NCBI GenBank assembly: GCA_022539475.1
Contig: VCMS01000290.1
Location: forward strand, 1 to 64,000
Direction: 5' to 3'
DNA: 64,000 nucleotides
Origin: Gracilaria domingensis
Lineage: Eukaryota; Rhodophyta; Florideophyceae; Gracilariales; Gracilariaceae
The notes below the pieces were generated by a model that saw nothing but the letters and a program-made list of their open reading frames with translations, was not told the origin of the DNA and did not search any database. Positions within the stretch are counted from its first letter, which is position 1. Each line of letters begins with the position of its first letter. Of this stretch, positions 42,642 through 52,580 are shown in pieces. Both the position numbers and the translations under genes were made by a program.

Positions 42642-44682
42642 CCTGAAGCTGGGTTCCTTGATGTTGTCGTTGATAACCAGGTTTTGGTCGAGGATTCTTT
42701 GGCACCGGAATTTCGGGAGATAGTTTCGGTTATATCGTATCTAAACCCGATTGATTCGGTTTGTAATCCAGAAGGATGTGATGGTACCGTAGAATCGGTT
42801 GCATCGAATGGAAATGTGGTTACCACTACTGTGGAGCCTAATGCAGGAAGAGATGCGCCACCAGGGAAGGTCAAGTTTAAAGCTTTGCCAATCAAGGTGA
42901 GGAGTGAAGCCCGCATGGGAAGCGAAAGCGTTACGCTGAATTCAGTTTCCGGCGTTAATGAGGATTGTCACCCTGCCCAGGGTTCTGCTTCATCGGATTC
43001 CTGGAAGGACACTATTTCTTTGGACACCCATATGGGTTGAGGACTGTTTCCTAATGTAAGGATTGTTTTGGTTGTTTGCTTGTTTCGTGATTTCTGAGTG
43101 AGTCACTCTTTACTCAGCGCGGAACGGTTATTTCTTCATGGAATTACTGTGTCCAGTTGAGGGAGAAGTGATTCTGCTCACTTGTTTGTGCTTTTTCGTG
43201 TTACACTCTACTTGAGTTCTGTGAATATCTTTTGTCGTGGTTACCATGGTGGTTTTTTCACCCGACTACCGGGGTACGTTTCCCCGTAAGTGCGGTTTTT
43301 TTCCCATCGTGGGAGACTGTTTCGTCTCATTTGAGAAGTCTCCAAACCATGGAATATTATTTTATGCTACCTCTGTTGAGTTCGTTGTCGAACCCTACTT
43401 GGGAATAGTTTTCGTACTCTACCCGAGTGGTTCCCAGTTTTTCTGGTTTTGTTTGTTACTACACATGTCACATGATGTGAATGTCCATTCTTGGATCTCC
43501 CCGAGAATGATCGGTTATCTGGATTTATCTACGTGAAGTTGTCACCAATTCTGGAATGGTTTTGGTATTGTTTGCTGTACCTTGAAGGTTTTCAATCCGC
43601 GGACGGAGTTTATCTGGTCAACTCGTCAAGCTAACCTACCCATCTGGTTTGGTATTACCACTTGTGGTGGCTCCGCCTAAGGAGGGGGAGGGAGCTTGCG
43701 AAACCGCTTCGGTTAGTTCGGCGTCGCAGTTAAATCCCGTTTCTGGAAGCCCTCGTACTCACGAGATGGGTTTCTGCTGACCGAACACGGTGTTATATGT
43801 TCTGGTAATGACCCACGGGGTATACTTTGGACCCTGCATCGGTTGGAGAAAGTTCCGTTTCGGATATCTTACCCCTTCGTAGGGACGTTGTTACTGTGTT
43901 CTACGTGTTCCCAGTCAGGAAATTCGTGCCGCATTGCGGATGGTTTCCGTCGTTTATCGTATTCGTGGACTGCACCGAATTCGGTTTCGAACAACCTGAA
44001 TTATGGGTTCGCTGAGTATCCGCACTCGGTAGAAGTTCTGTTTGATGTTCGCCCTCACTCGGGATTGCTTCTGATTGACCTTGAACCCTTTCGGGTGGTT
44101 GCATTCATTGCTGCCCTTTTACCGGGATGTATCGCAAAAGCCGCGTCGTCGGGTGTACAGTGTCGGATTGTTCGCGCCACGCAGTGGAAAGTCAGTTTGA
44201 GTCACCATTTGGAAGGTTTGATCATGTAAAAACCGAACTCGGTTGATGCAATCGCCGCAAGCGGAAAGATACCTTGGTGGTCTGTATTCATTTCTGGTGT
44301 GTTGCAGAGTCACTCCGATACGCTCGGCATCGCGCAGTTCCGTTACAAACGTTCGGTGAATGCTGGCGCCTCTGTAGTGCCACATTGTGGAAATTCGCTG
44401 AAGAACGCCTAAATGAAGGTTGCGTAGCAGGAGAACCGTTTCCGGTGTGTTGATGAACCATTCCTGGTCCGAGACCCAGTTGTGGGTGAAGATTGATGAA
44501 GTTTTACCTTGGAAGGTGTGCTGAAGTACTGCCCTGATGTAGAGAAATGTGCACCGTGATCGGGAGTTGACGCTCGACAGTGCCGCATGGCTGCGCGTGC
44601 ACGCAGGTATCGCTGGCCGGTTTATTGTCTCAATTTTTTGAGTGCCAACCGTTGTCGGTACGCGGCGCAGGCCGTACAGCAA
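42642..44682. other. Non-coding residue of element D and junction to element E
   Basis: The part up to 43691 lies between the RT fragment and the purine tract of element D. The roughly 1 kb from 43692 to 44682 has no LTR ends and matches neither LTR. No convincing protein motif is visible, although TTCGG-type words are frequent as in the element D frames. The origin of 43692-44682 is unresolved. Confidence 0.4.
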
Positions 44683-45665
44683 TGTACACCCTGTGGGGCA
44701 AACTCGGAAGAGTGAAACCCACCAGACTGTCCGAAGGTCCGCTCTCGTGAGAGATGGCAGACCAGTGACAGAGCCCTCTGTACCACCGTAACTCGGTTGT
44801 AAGGCCGAAGTGGCAACTGGCTATACCTACAGAGGTGCTAGGCCACGTGGTGAGGAAACGATGAGAAACTCCAGAGATGGGGTGGTATCGGCAACGATGA
44901 AACACGACCAACGACAGGTGTAGTCCCGAGAGGGAAAGCAACAGAAAACAACAACCAAACAACACCCACACGCGACGGGTAGGGCCTCCTCGGCACTGTG
45001 CCCGGAGCGGGGCGAGATCCTCCAACGGTAATGCACGGGTTTCCGTAAACACGGCAAAACTCTATACAGAGTCGGATCACTTCGTAATCTAGTCCTATAC
45101 CTCCTCGGTACGACCCTCAGGTCCCGACGTCAACGACAGATGTTCCTCAAAGGTACCGAGAGGGTAGGACCACCGTAACCAGACGTGGCTATACTCGCGA
45201 GAGTGATAACCCACGTAGGCGGTTGGCGCCAGAGCCTCACTCGTGTAGAGTCCACTCAGGAGAGCGCTACTCGACAAAGAGTTCACTTAGAAGTGCTCGG
45301 GTTGACTTTACAAAGGTGCTCGCGACGACGAGGTCGAGCTCACCTAAGTAGGTCTAAACTAACTATGTACACGTGGTGCACACCCGCAGGGGTCCGTACA
45401 CGTGGCTAGCCCAGTGTCAGGCACCTCAGGTGCACTACCTATTGTCCCGTAATATGCACACACACGGTGGTGTAGTACACGCGTCCACCTAGCGGTATTG
45501 GCCAGCAATGGCAACCCTGATTACAGGTAACTGTGGGAAAGCCATTCCAAAAGTAACCGCCAAAATTGGGTCCAACTCATAACTCTTCGAGTGCATCCTC
45601 GTATCACTCCCCTGAGTATAGGAGGCGCATCATCCTGATAACCACGCAAAATGCGTTGCTCTACA
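44683..45665 (-). repeat. 3' LTR of Gypsy element E
   Basis: On the minus strand this 983 bp unit starts TGTAGAGCAACGCAT and ends GGGTGTACA. It aligns with the element D LTR in inverted orientation. It directly follows the purine tract TAAGGAGGGGGAGA, which sets its role as a 3' LTR and the orientation of element E. Confidence 0.75.
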
Positions 45666-45679
45666 TCTCCCCCTCCTTA
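45666..45679 (-). promoter_or_regulatory. Polypurine tract of element E
   Basis: TAAGGAGGGGGAGA on the minus strand directly borders the LTR. In LTR retroelements such a tract primes plus-strand DNA synthesis. The same string occurs at 43678 in element D, which supports the family link. Confidence 0.7.
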
Positions 45680-45744
45680 GAGCCGAGAACGACTTCGAGG
45701 TTGAAGTTTTGTGTGAAACGCAAGTACGTAAATACGTCACAGTC

Positions 45745-47598
45745 ATGAGCGGTACCAACTCCTCGGTTTCTATACCTTGCAAGCGCGATACACACTCAAG
45801 CGAACAGAGTATTCAAGTATCCGAACTCGATCACAGTACATCATCTGTCATTCCGATGAACCCGAATCAGTTTCCTCATCACCCGACGGGTCAGGCGAGC
45901 GCGTCGAACTACCCTCAGCCGGGTTCTGCGACGGCTCCACTGCCTCAGTCTCAACCGATGGTCCCGGTGAACGTTCCGTTATGGAATTCAGCGCAAGCGA
46001 TGCCGCTGATGGCGAACCACGCTGGTTGGATATCGAGGGAATCTCTCGCAGTACGCGATCCACTCCGTGATGGGTTTGCGTTCAGCCGTGCACCGTGGTT
46101 TCATCCGGTAGCTGTTAACGATGACACTCTCCTGGAGTCGGATGCCGAAAACGGCTTCCTACCGGGCGGTCTGCCGTTAGCGGTAGTGCAATCCCCAGAA
46201 TGGAAAGTTCGTATAGCGATCGACCCGATGCTCTTCCGGTACGATACCCGCGAGGGTGAGAACCTGAACACCGCGCGCGCGGAACACGCGAAGTTGGCGT
46301 ACAAGAGACTCAGTCGAGTGCACCTCGAGCACCTGGTTTCACCGTCATATGGGTTCGATACTCCGTTCTACCGTACTTTCGGTGAAGTCCGATATGGAGA
46401 CAATTTGGCGGCGTTCGACCATGCGCGGTACGCTGGCGATGGCCCGACCACATCGAGGTTGATGTTGTGCTGGAATCGGCCCATACTTCGAGCGGAGTTC
46501 CGTTATCTTCGCAAGAACGCTTCCCAGGGTGGGTTCGTCAACCGCATTCGGTTTGAGCGGAAAGCTCGTTCCCGTCATGGGTATCTGATTCCGTATCCGA
46601 ATATCGAGACCGAGAGGTACAGACCGCAGGCCTTTGTTGGACGGTTCCCTCCTCTACCAGATTGGTGGCGTGATGTGGAGGTACCCAAACGGTGTTTTGC
46701 AGAACTGCCTCCGTGCTTGAGTTACATCGGCTCCCGATTGATCAGCGATCCGCGTTCAGGATGGTGGGGTCTCGTAGCCGGCGAGTGGGCGGCACGCGTA
46801 GCAGCGTTTCTCCTCTGGGAGGCTTACGACAACTACCGTGTTTGGTATATTCCGCCGATGCTTCGCAGCATTATCCGCTCGCTGGATTTGCACACTCCCT
46901 TGGGGTCCGAAGAGAACGTGGATGAGATCCATTACATCTTGGATGTTATCGATGGAATCGATTGGGAAACGGTGCCCCGTTTGCAACGCGGGAAAGGTCC
47001 TCGTCGTCACTACGACCGCTCACGCGGTAGGAGACATCCCACTGCAGGAGATTTCGTGTATTACGACCCATGGGACGGTACGATGACGACTAGCGCGTAT
47101 GCCGAGTGGGCAGCGAACCAGCCACGGTCGATTCCAGACATTCACCCCGTTGGGTTCATGTTCAGTGAAAACTGGGTCGCCCCAGTGGATCTGGATGATC
47201 CGAACATGGATACTGGTGGAGAGGCGGCGGGAGCACTCGTCGAGATGGACCAGGAGTTGGTGAACGACCTACCGGCGGCGAATCAGGTGTTGCACGCCAG
47301 CGGCGGGGTACCCCAGGCTCCTGTGGGTTGGAATGTTCCGACTCAAGCGAGTGCTCCGGTGGTGGGTCCGGCCCCTGTAGCGGCTACTGTTCCTTCTGTC
47401 CTTCCGGCCCCGACAGCTCCCGTCGCTCCGGGAGATTCTCCGGCGAACATCGCGATGTTGCGCGCCAGTCTCCAGAACGCTGGAATTATCGTGCCAGATC
47501 ATCTCACCACTATGGCAGGGATACTGGCTTACGACGTTCCGCACCCTTCGCAGGGTCCCTCCGGTAGCGGCGGTGCCGGTCCCTCATCGGGAGTGTAA
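45745..47598 (+). CDS. Large open frame antisense to element E (uncharacterised)
   Basis: The frame runs from an ATG at 45745 (617 codons; it is open a little upstream) on the strand opposite to element E, between its chromodomain and its polypurine tract. The first 90 residues are Ser/Pro-rich. A compact, Trp-, Arg- and Tyr-rich region follows (about 95-480; for example RSGWWGLVAGEWAARVAAFLLWEAYDNY), and the tail is Pro/Ala/Gly-rich. No known motif (zinc knuckle, protease, membrane segment) is evident. Extra antisense frames between pol and the 3' LTR are known from some plant Gypsy elements, so it may be an accessory gene of the element. A captured host gene is the alternative. Its uninterrupted length argues for past selection. 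Confidence 0.5.
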   Translation: MSGTNSSVSIPCKRDTHSSEQSIQVSELDHSTSSVIPMNPNQFPHHPTGQASASNYPQPGSATAPLPQSQPMVPVNVPLWNSAQAMPLMANHAGWISRESLAVRDPLRDGFAFSRAPWFHPVAVNDDTLLESDAENGFLPGGLPLAVVQSPEWKVRIAIDPMLFRYDTREGENLNTARAEHAKLAYKRLSRVHLEHLVSPSYGFDTPFYRTFGEVRYGDNLAAFDHARYAGDGPTTSRLMLCWNRPILRAEFRYLRKNASQGGFVNRIRFERKARSRHGYLIPYPNIETERYRPQAFVGRFPPLPDWWRDVEVPKRCFAELPPCLSYIGSRLISDPRSGWWGLVAGEWAARVAAFLLWEAYDNYRVWYIPPMLRSIIRSLDLHTPLGSEENVDEIHYILDVIDGIDWETVPRLQRGKGPRRHYDRSRGRRHPTAGDFVYYDPWDGTMTTSAYAEWAANQPRSIPDIHPVGFMFSENWVAPVDLDDPNMDTGGEAAGALVEMDQELVNDLPAANQVLHASGGVPQAPVGWNVPTQASAPVVGPAPVAATVPSVLPAPTAPVAPGDSPANIAMLRASLQNAGIIVPDHLTTMAGILAYDVPHPSQGPSGSGGAGPSSGV

Positions 47599-47984
47599 GA
47601 TGACCAGCAGGGCTGGAGGACTTGGTCCTTAGTATAAGATAGAAACAGTAAAACCATCTAGTGGTAACTTTCCCTTCACCCTTTTGCCTGTTCTCCACGA
47701 ACTTGATCGATCTTCGATTACTTCTTCACTCACACTGTGTTCAAGTGTACTTCACTTCCCTGGTGCTTCACTTCTTTGGTGCTTCTTCTACTCTAACCGT
47801 TTTAAATCGGTACAACCGGCATTTCGGTATGCTCTTCTTTCTTTCTTCTCACTTCCTCTAGTTCAGTCTTCACCGCTTCATTGGTCTTCTTCCTTCATTC
47901 ATCCCCCACACAGAAGGGGTCAACTCTCCATTCTGAGTCTTCCGCATCGCGGTATAGTTGAAAGCTCCTCACCGGGAACGGTTC

Positions 47985-48338
47985 TTATCCCACCTGGGCT
48001 TGGTCCAGGTTGGACGGCAAGGCTGACCAAGTGCGACGCTGGTATGAAACGATCTTCGACCTAGGTAGGTGCTCGACCGGCTCCATGGTGTCCTCCTCGG
48101 CGCAGTAGCCATACCATCGCACTTGGTACAGTACCGTCCCATCGGGGTCTACAACATGACGTACGATACGTTCGATCACGTATTCCTGCGGGTACACCTC
48201 GGTGTTTGACTGCTCTCCTCCACCCATTGTGGTTTCGTACCTTCGAGGGTGGCGAGGTGGTGGCCGGCTAACCTCTAGAGGGGTTCCTCTTGGACGTAAC
48301 CAGTCACGACTCACTAGGAGTTCCTCGCTGCGCAACAA
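47985..48338 (-). pseudogene. Chromodomain region of element E
   Basis: The frame contains EYVIERIVRHVVDPDG ... YQVRWYGYCAEEDTMEPVEHLP, the classical chromodomain pattern (Y-x-V-E-x-I, V-x-W-x-G-x(4-6)-T-W/M-E-P-x-x-x-L). Such modules bind modified histone tails and can guide integration in chromoviruses. It lies downstream of the integrase tail in the same orientation. Treated as a fossil element part. Confidence 0.85.
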
Positions 48339-48920
48339 CTACAACTTACGCCAGGAGCGTCCAATCTTCAACCTGAAAGGTTCTTCTTGAAGTACTCTCC
48401 TTCTTGAGTCTGACGAGCTTCGGCTCGTCTTGGTTGGGCTTCCGACCGTCCAACGGTAGCTTCGGGATTCTGAGCTCCCTTTTGCTATCCAGAAGGATCG
48501 TCCGTGTGACGGAGAACGGGCAGGTTCTCGCTCGTGCGCCATGGAGGCGGATTGACCAATCACGGTGCATATCGCGGCCTTCTGGTTGGCCAGGCGATGG
48601 CACGTGTGAGCCACGAGTTACCCTAACAGGTGTCGGTTCGCCTACGATTGGCGACCGTACATCGTGCACCGTGCACGTGTGGTACTCGCGCACGCGACTT
48701 ACTGTCAGCAGTTCCCCGCGTCGGCGGTGCTTTCCATACGTCACCACGTCACACAACGTGTTACTCTCCACTTGGGTGTGTCATGAGTCCTCTGCCACGC
48801 GGCGTGGGTGCACCATCGACGGTTTCCAAACTCGTACTTCGTACTTCACCTTTCCAAGGTTGTTTTCCCAAATAATACGCGGGTAAGTACGACTTCTCGT
48901 TTCCACATACCACGGCGTGG

Positions 48921-49570
48921 TTAACACCGGTCGGTAACATTGAGCGGATCTACCGCTTGCGGTTCTGCGTTCTCCGGAAAGCCCGGGTCTACAGATACTG
49001 TCTTCTCCGCTCTGCGGGTGGTGACCTCACTCAGTTGTGGTGTTCCCGACGGGGTTACGTTATCCACAGCGGTGTGTACCCCCTGAGTGGGTCGTGTCGT
49101 TTCCAGCGCATTGCTCAACGAACTCGACGGAGTATCACCACGAGGTACAGCCCCTCGGCGCACCACAACGCTATCGGTAGAGACCGCGAGATTGGTTGCG
49201 GTACCTTGCGACACAGTGTGACCGTGCGACGCCGGTGTAACGGGTTCCGTACTTTCCTCCCCCTTCTTAGGCGGTGGCACGGGAGCCACGACGTCCGGTG
49301 GGGGGTCAACTCTAGTTGAGTTTTCCTCTTCGTCTCCCGCAACGGGTTGTGCTACCCGCGTGGGTGATTCTGACTTCGGTAGATCCCATAAGCCGCGATC
49401 AGGGCGGAGAGTCGCAGGGCGCGAAGATACGACCTGTTCGTCTCCTGTAGCTTCACCCAGTTGGGTGTTAACGTGAACGTAGGGTGGTGGGGCCAGCGCG
49501 ACACGGTCTAACGATATCCGTTCGTGGAGATTATTGATATCCAATACTACGGTACCCAGTCGAAATATGA
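48921..49570 (-). pseudogene. Integrase C-terminal tail of element E
   Basis: The frame begins with LDINNLHERISLDRVALAPPP, which resembles the end of the integrase C-terminal barrel of Gypsy elements (xVSxDRVxxAPxP). A long Pro/Thr/Ser/Glu-rich extension with no fold follows. The sequence to its right (from about 49570) changes abruptly to AT-rich repeats, so the upstream integrase core is lost. Confidence 0.55.
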
Positions 49571-52500
49571 GATATAGTTTGGATACAACTGTGATATAAA
49601 ACGTGTGATATATTTCGGATATAATTCACCGACGTTTCTGGGATATTATTGAGATATAGATTTGATACAAAATAGATGAAGTTGTATTAACTACCAGATA
49701 TATGCTTGAACCTTAGCCGAGACGTTTTTGATAAATCTGTCGCATACATTTAAGATGAGAACGATTAAATTTTGATATGATTGAGGTGCAATTAAGTTCC
49801 CAAAGATGGTCTGTTTGTGGGGTTCAGCTCAATACGTTAGATGAGCATCCAGTCGTACTCACTATACGGAAGATAAAATCTTGATACCGGTTTTCAATGA
49901 AATGATGTGCTTTATGTATGATACTGCTACAGCATACACTCTGAACAATCCCATAACTGGAGAGTAGTAGTGCCATGTGAGAATCCCTCAAATGCGGGGC
50001 AACACATGACAGCACACGTTGAGATGAGCGACCGTGCTCATGACGTTCCCGCGAGGTGCCTGTCAACTGACTCGGCCCCATGCGAAACGTCCACAGCAGC
50101 GGTGTACTCTTTGACAGCTGTTCCATATCGTGCCACATCATCAGCTGAGCGCGCCTGTACAGCAAGCTTCAGTGAGAATCGCTTGGCGTAAACCTCGTTC
50201 GGCGCTCAAGCTCAGCACTCAGTATCTGTGCAAATGACAGGAGTCGCTGTGACCTTCTAGGCTTGGGAGGGTCGCACAAACATATCAGAGTTGCACAAAA
50301 TATTCACCCAGGCGCCACATGAAGCCAAACACAGCGACAAACGACCCCGAGTGGCTGCTGCTGAGCCGTCTCAGTTGCAAAGCCATCAGGTTCCAATACA
50401 GGCAAGGAACTGCAGTTGATACCGCGGGCGGGACGGGGGAGTAATGCCATCGGTTATGTGATCAGTGGGCCCATTTTCATCCATGCGGACCGTAAAACTG
50501 CCCGCGGAGCAACGTTAGAGGGCTTTGCTGTACGTGGCGGTGTCCTTTCTGTCGTGCGCCGGAGAGATCGCCTCGGAATGATACAGGTGATCAGTGGACC
50601 CATTTCCCCACGTGCAGACTGTTAGAATGTCTGCGGCGCACGGATCGAAGGTTTTGGTGCACGACGCCCTGTCCTGGTCTGTCATGGTAGCCGAAAGCAC
50701 GCCTCGGAGTGATAGGGAGGTAGAGATCAAACCCCCCCAAGACATTCCAGTGCTGAGCAAATGTATTACGGTAAATGTGAAGAGGAAAGAGTGACTTCGA
50801 AGAATAAAAGCCAGAACACATCGGCGCAATGACTTTCATATTCATTGCAGGCAGCCATCGGAAAAGTAGATGCCAAAACACCTCAAGTGGCTATGTTCGG
50901 AAGTGGGGTGTATTTCACGTATAGTAGCCGCCAGGGACTACTCCCATCTTTTTAAGCCGTCGGGCTCCTGTTGCCCTCAGTAGGTGTGTAGAAAAGTTCC
51001 AAACCATGAAATTGCGAGTTATATACATCACATTGCCCGCTATAGACACCATCGATGAGCCGCTCCGACCCAACCTGATTCACTGAGGAGTTACAAGACC
51101 CAGATCGTATCCCTTACCGTAATTCACGTCCGAGGCAGCTCCGTGTCGTATTCTTCTGACAAAACCTTGCGCGGGAGCTTTCTTCGTAGCGTGATACGAT
51201 TACCCATGTCTTTTGAAGCGGAACAGTTTCGTTATACGACAGTTCATTAACGCCAGAGGGTCACAACACGGCAAAACGATGCGGATACACCACGTTGAAC
51301 TTGAAAGAAACCATCAGTGATACACTCAGTCCGGACGTGCTTCATTGAAGAGGTTGTAATATGGAACCGCAGCATACCTTCTACCGTAATTCAACCGCAG
51401 TTTAGGCTCTCAGAGTATAACCCTGAAATATCCGTGCCTGGCCTTCTCCGGAGCCTCGACCTTGCTTAAAGGGAAGGCGTTTAGGCAACTCGGTAGGCAA
51501 AAGGAGCCTTCGCTTGCCAGTAAGACCGTTACTCGCCGCATACTGGCACGATACGTGGGGCTCACCGTAACGCACTATGCCAGTGGTTACCACAGGAAGC
51601 ACACAGAATGTTCGGATGTTGTGCAGGGAATTACTCACAATTATGTCTCCACTTGCATTACGCAGGAGCGGTACGGTTCATAGCCACGGTTGTTGTCTCT
51701 GTCGGCTACGGAAGACAGAGGTGGTGTCGAAAGGCTTCCGTGGGGGCGGAAACTCCTGGGGTTCTGCTTCTTTGGAGCTTATCTGCAAACTCCGTATGTA
51801 CCGGAGGCAGTACGTGAGCAGGGGAAGTACGTTTTCTCAATCAGAAAAAGGATTCGTTGATGGCGTTGCGATTGTCCGTGATGTTCACGGATGCATGCAA
51901 ACAGAACCAGGCATAGTGTTTACGCCCACCATGAACCAGAAACTCAAGTAACGATTTTGAGAAGGGCCATGAGTGCAAAAGATGTGAAGGACGTTGAGGC
52001 GGAGTACTCAAATGAAACCGATACGACTTAGTTTTGTGATGCATGGTATATGGCGATTCATGAAAACGAAGGCGGTAAATCATGCAGTGCCATTACTGCG
52101 AGTTTCTCTTCACTCACCCATTGCATGGACCTGTTTCTCTGCCTTTCTTCTTCCTATTTCCGTTCCATTGTTCCCTCCAACCTCTCTCCTTCGTCTCTCC
52201 TTCTCATCAAATGGGGTCAGTCAACTGTTCGTCTCCGACGGTCCCTTGGCCCTATAGTTAAGAAAAGCAGGGCTGCAGGGAGCACTAGCCTCTTAAGATG
52301 TCAAAGGCCAGAACGAATGGTTAGTGGCTGGCGAAGGATGAGGTGAGAACGCTCAGACATCCGAAACTTCTTCCCCTTTCACTTGAATGGTCAAGAGTGT
52401 TCCTGTTTTCGTTCGTACGCGAAGTTGAAATGAAGCAGTGGAGAAGCGTATATACACGTGTTCTCGTGTGCTTCCTGTACTGCCAAAACCACACGCGTTC

Positions 52501-52580
52501 TTTTCGCTGCTTGTTCGAGAGCGACATTAGCACACGGCACGTGTGAAGAAGTACTTGAGAGATGGATCTAACTGAAACTG
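49571..52580. other. Non-coding stretch with short repeats
   Basis: Positions 49571-49720 are AT-rich with GATATA-type words at irregular intervals. Positions 50443-50735 hold two diverged tandem copies of about 145 bp (both with GTGATCAGTGGRCCCATTT and CGCCTCGGARTGATA). From 51100 to 51400 the word CTTACCGTAATTCA or CTACCGTAATTCA appears twice, which could be subterminal transposase-binding repeats of the neighbouring transposon. No gene is supported. Confidence 0.45.

Larger units (their letters stand above)
38676..43691 (+). mobile_element. Gypsy (Ty3-like) LTR retroelement D, broken, 3' LTR missing
   Basis: Its 5' LTR is 38676-39642 (TGTAGTGCAAAACC ... TTTTGCTCTACA), followed after two bases by a primer-binding-site-like TGGTCTCCCGACC. 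Next come a gag-like frame (39841-41259), then protease and the start of RT (41340-42641). A purine tract TAAGGAGGGGGAG at 43678-43690 is identical to the one before the 3' LTR of element E. Most of RT, RNase H and integrase are absent, and no 3' LTR follows the purine tract. The element inserted into the RNase H region of Copia element C. It looks internally deleted. Confidence 0.8.
44683..49570 (-). mobile_element. Chromodomain-bearing Gypsy element E, 3' half
   Basis: Reading the minus strand, the order is: an integrase C-terminal tail (LDINNLHERISLDRVALAPPP, from about 49560) with a Pro/Thr-rich extension to 48921, further tail frames, a chromodomain (48338-47985), a 617-codon frame on the opposite strand, a polypurine tract (45679-45666) and a 3' LTR (45665-44683). 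Gag, protease, RT and the integrase core are missing, because the element stops at a junction near 49570. Chromodomains at the integrase C-terminus define chromoviruses. The element is incomplete and a few interruptions are likely. Confidence 0.75.
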
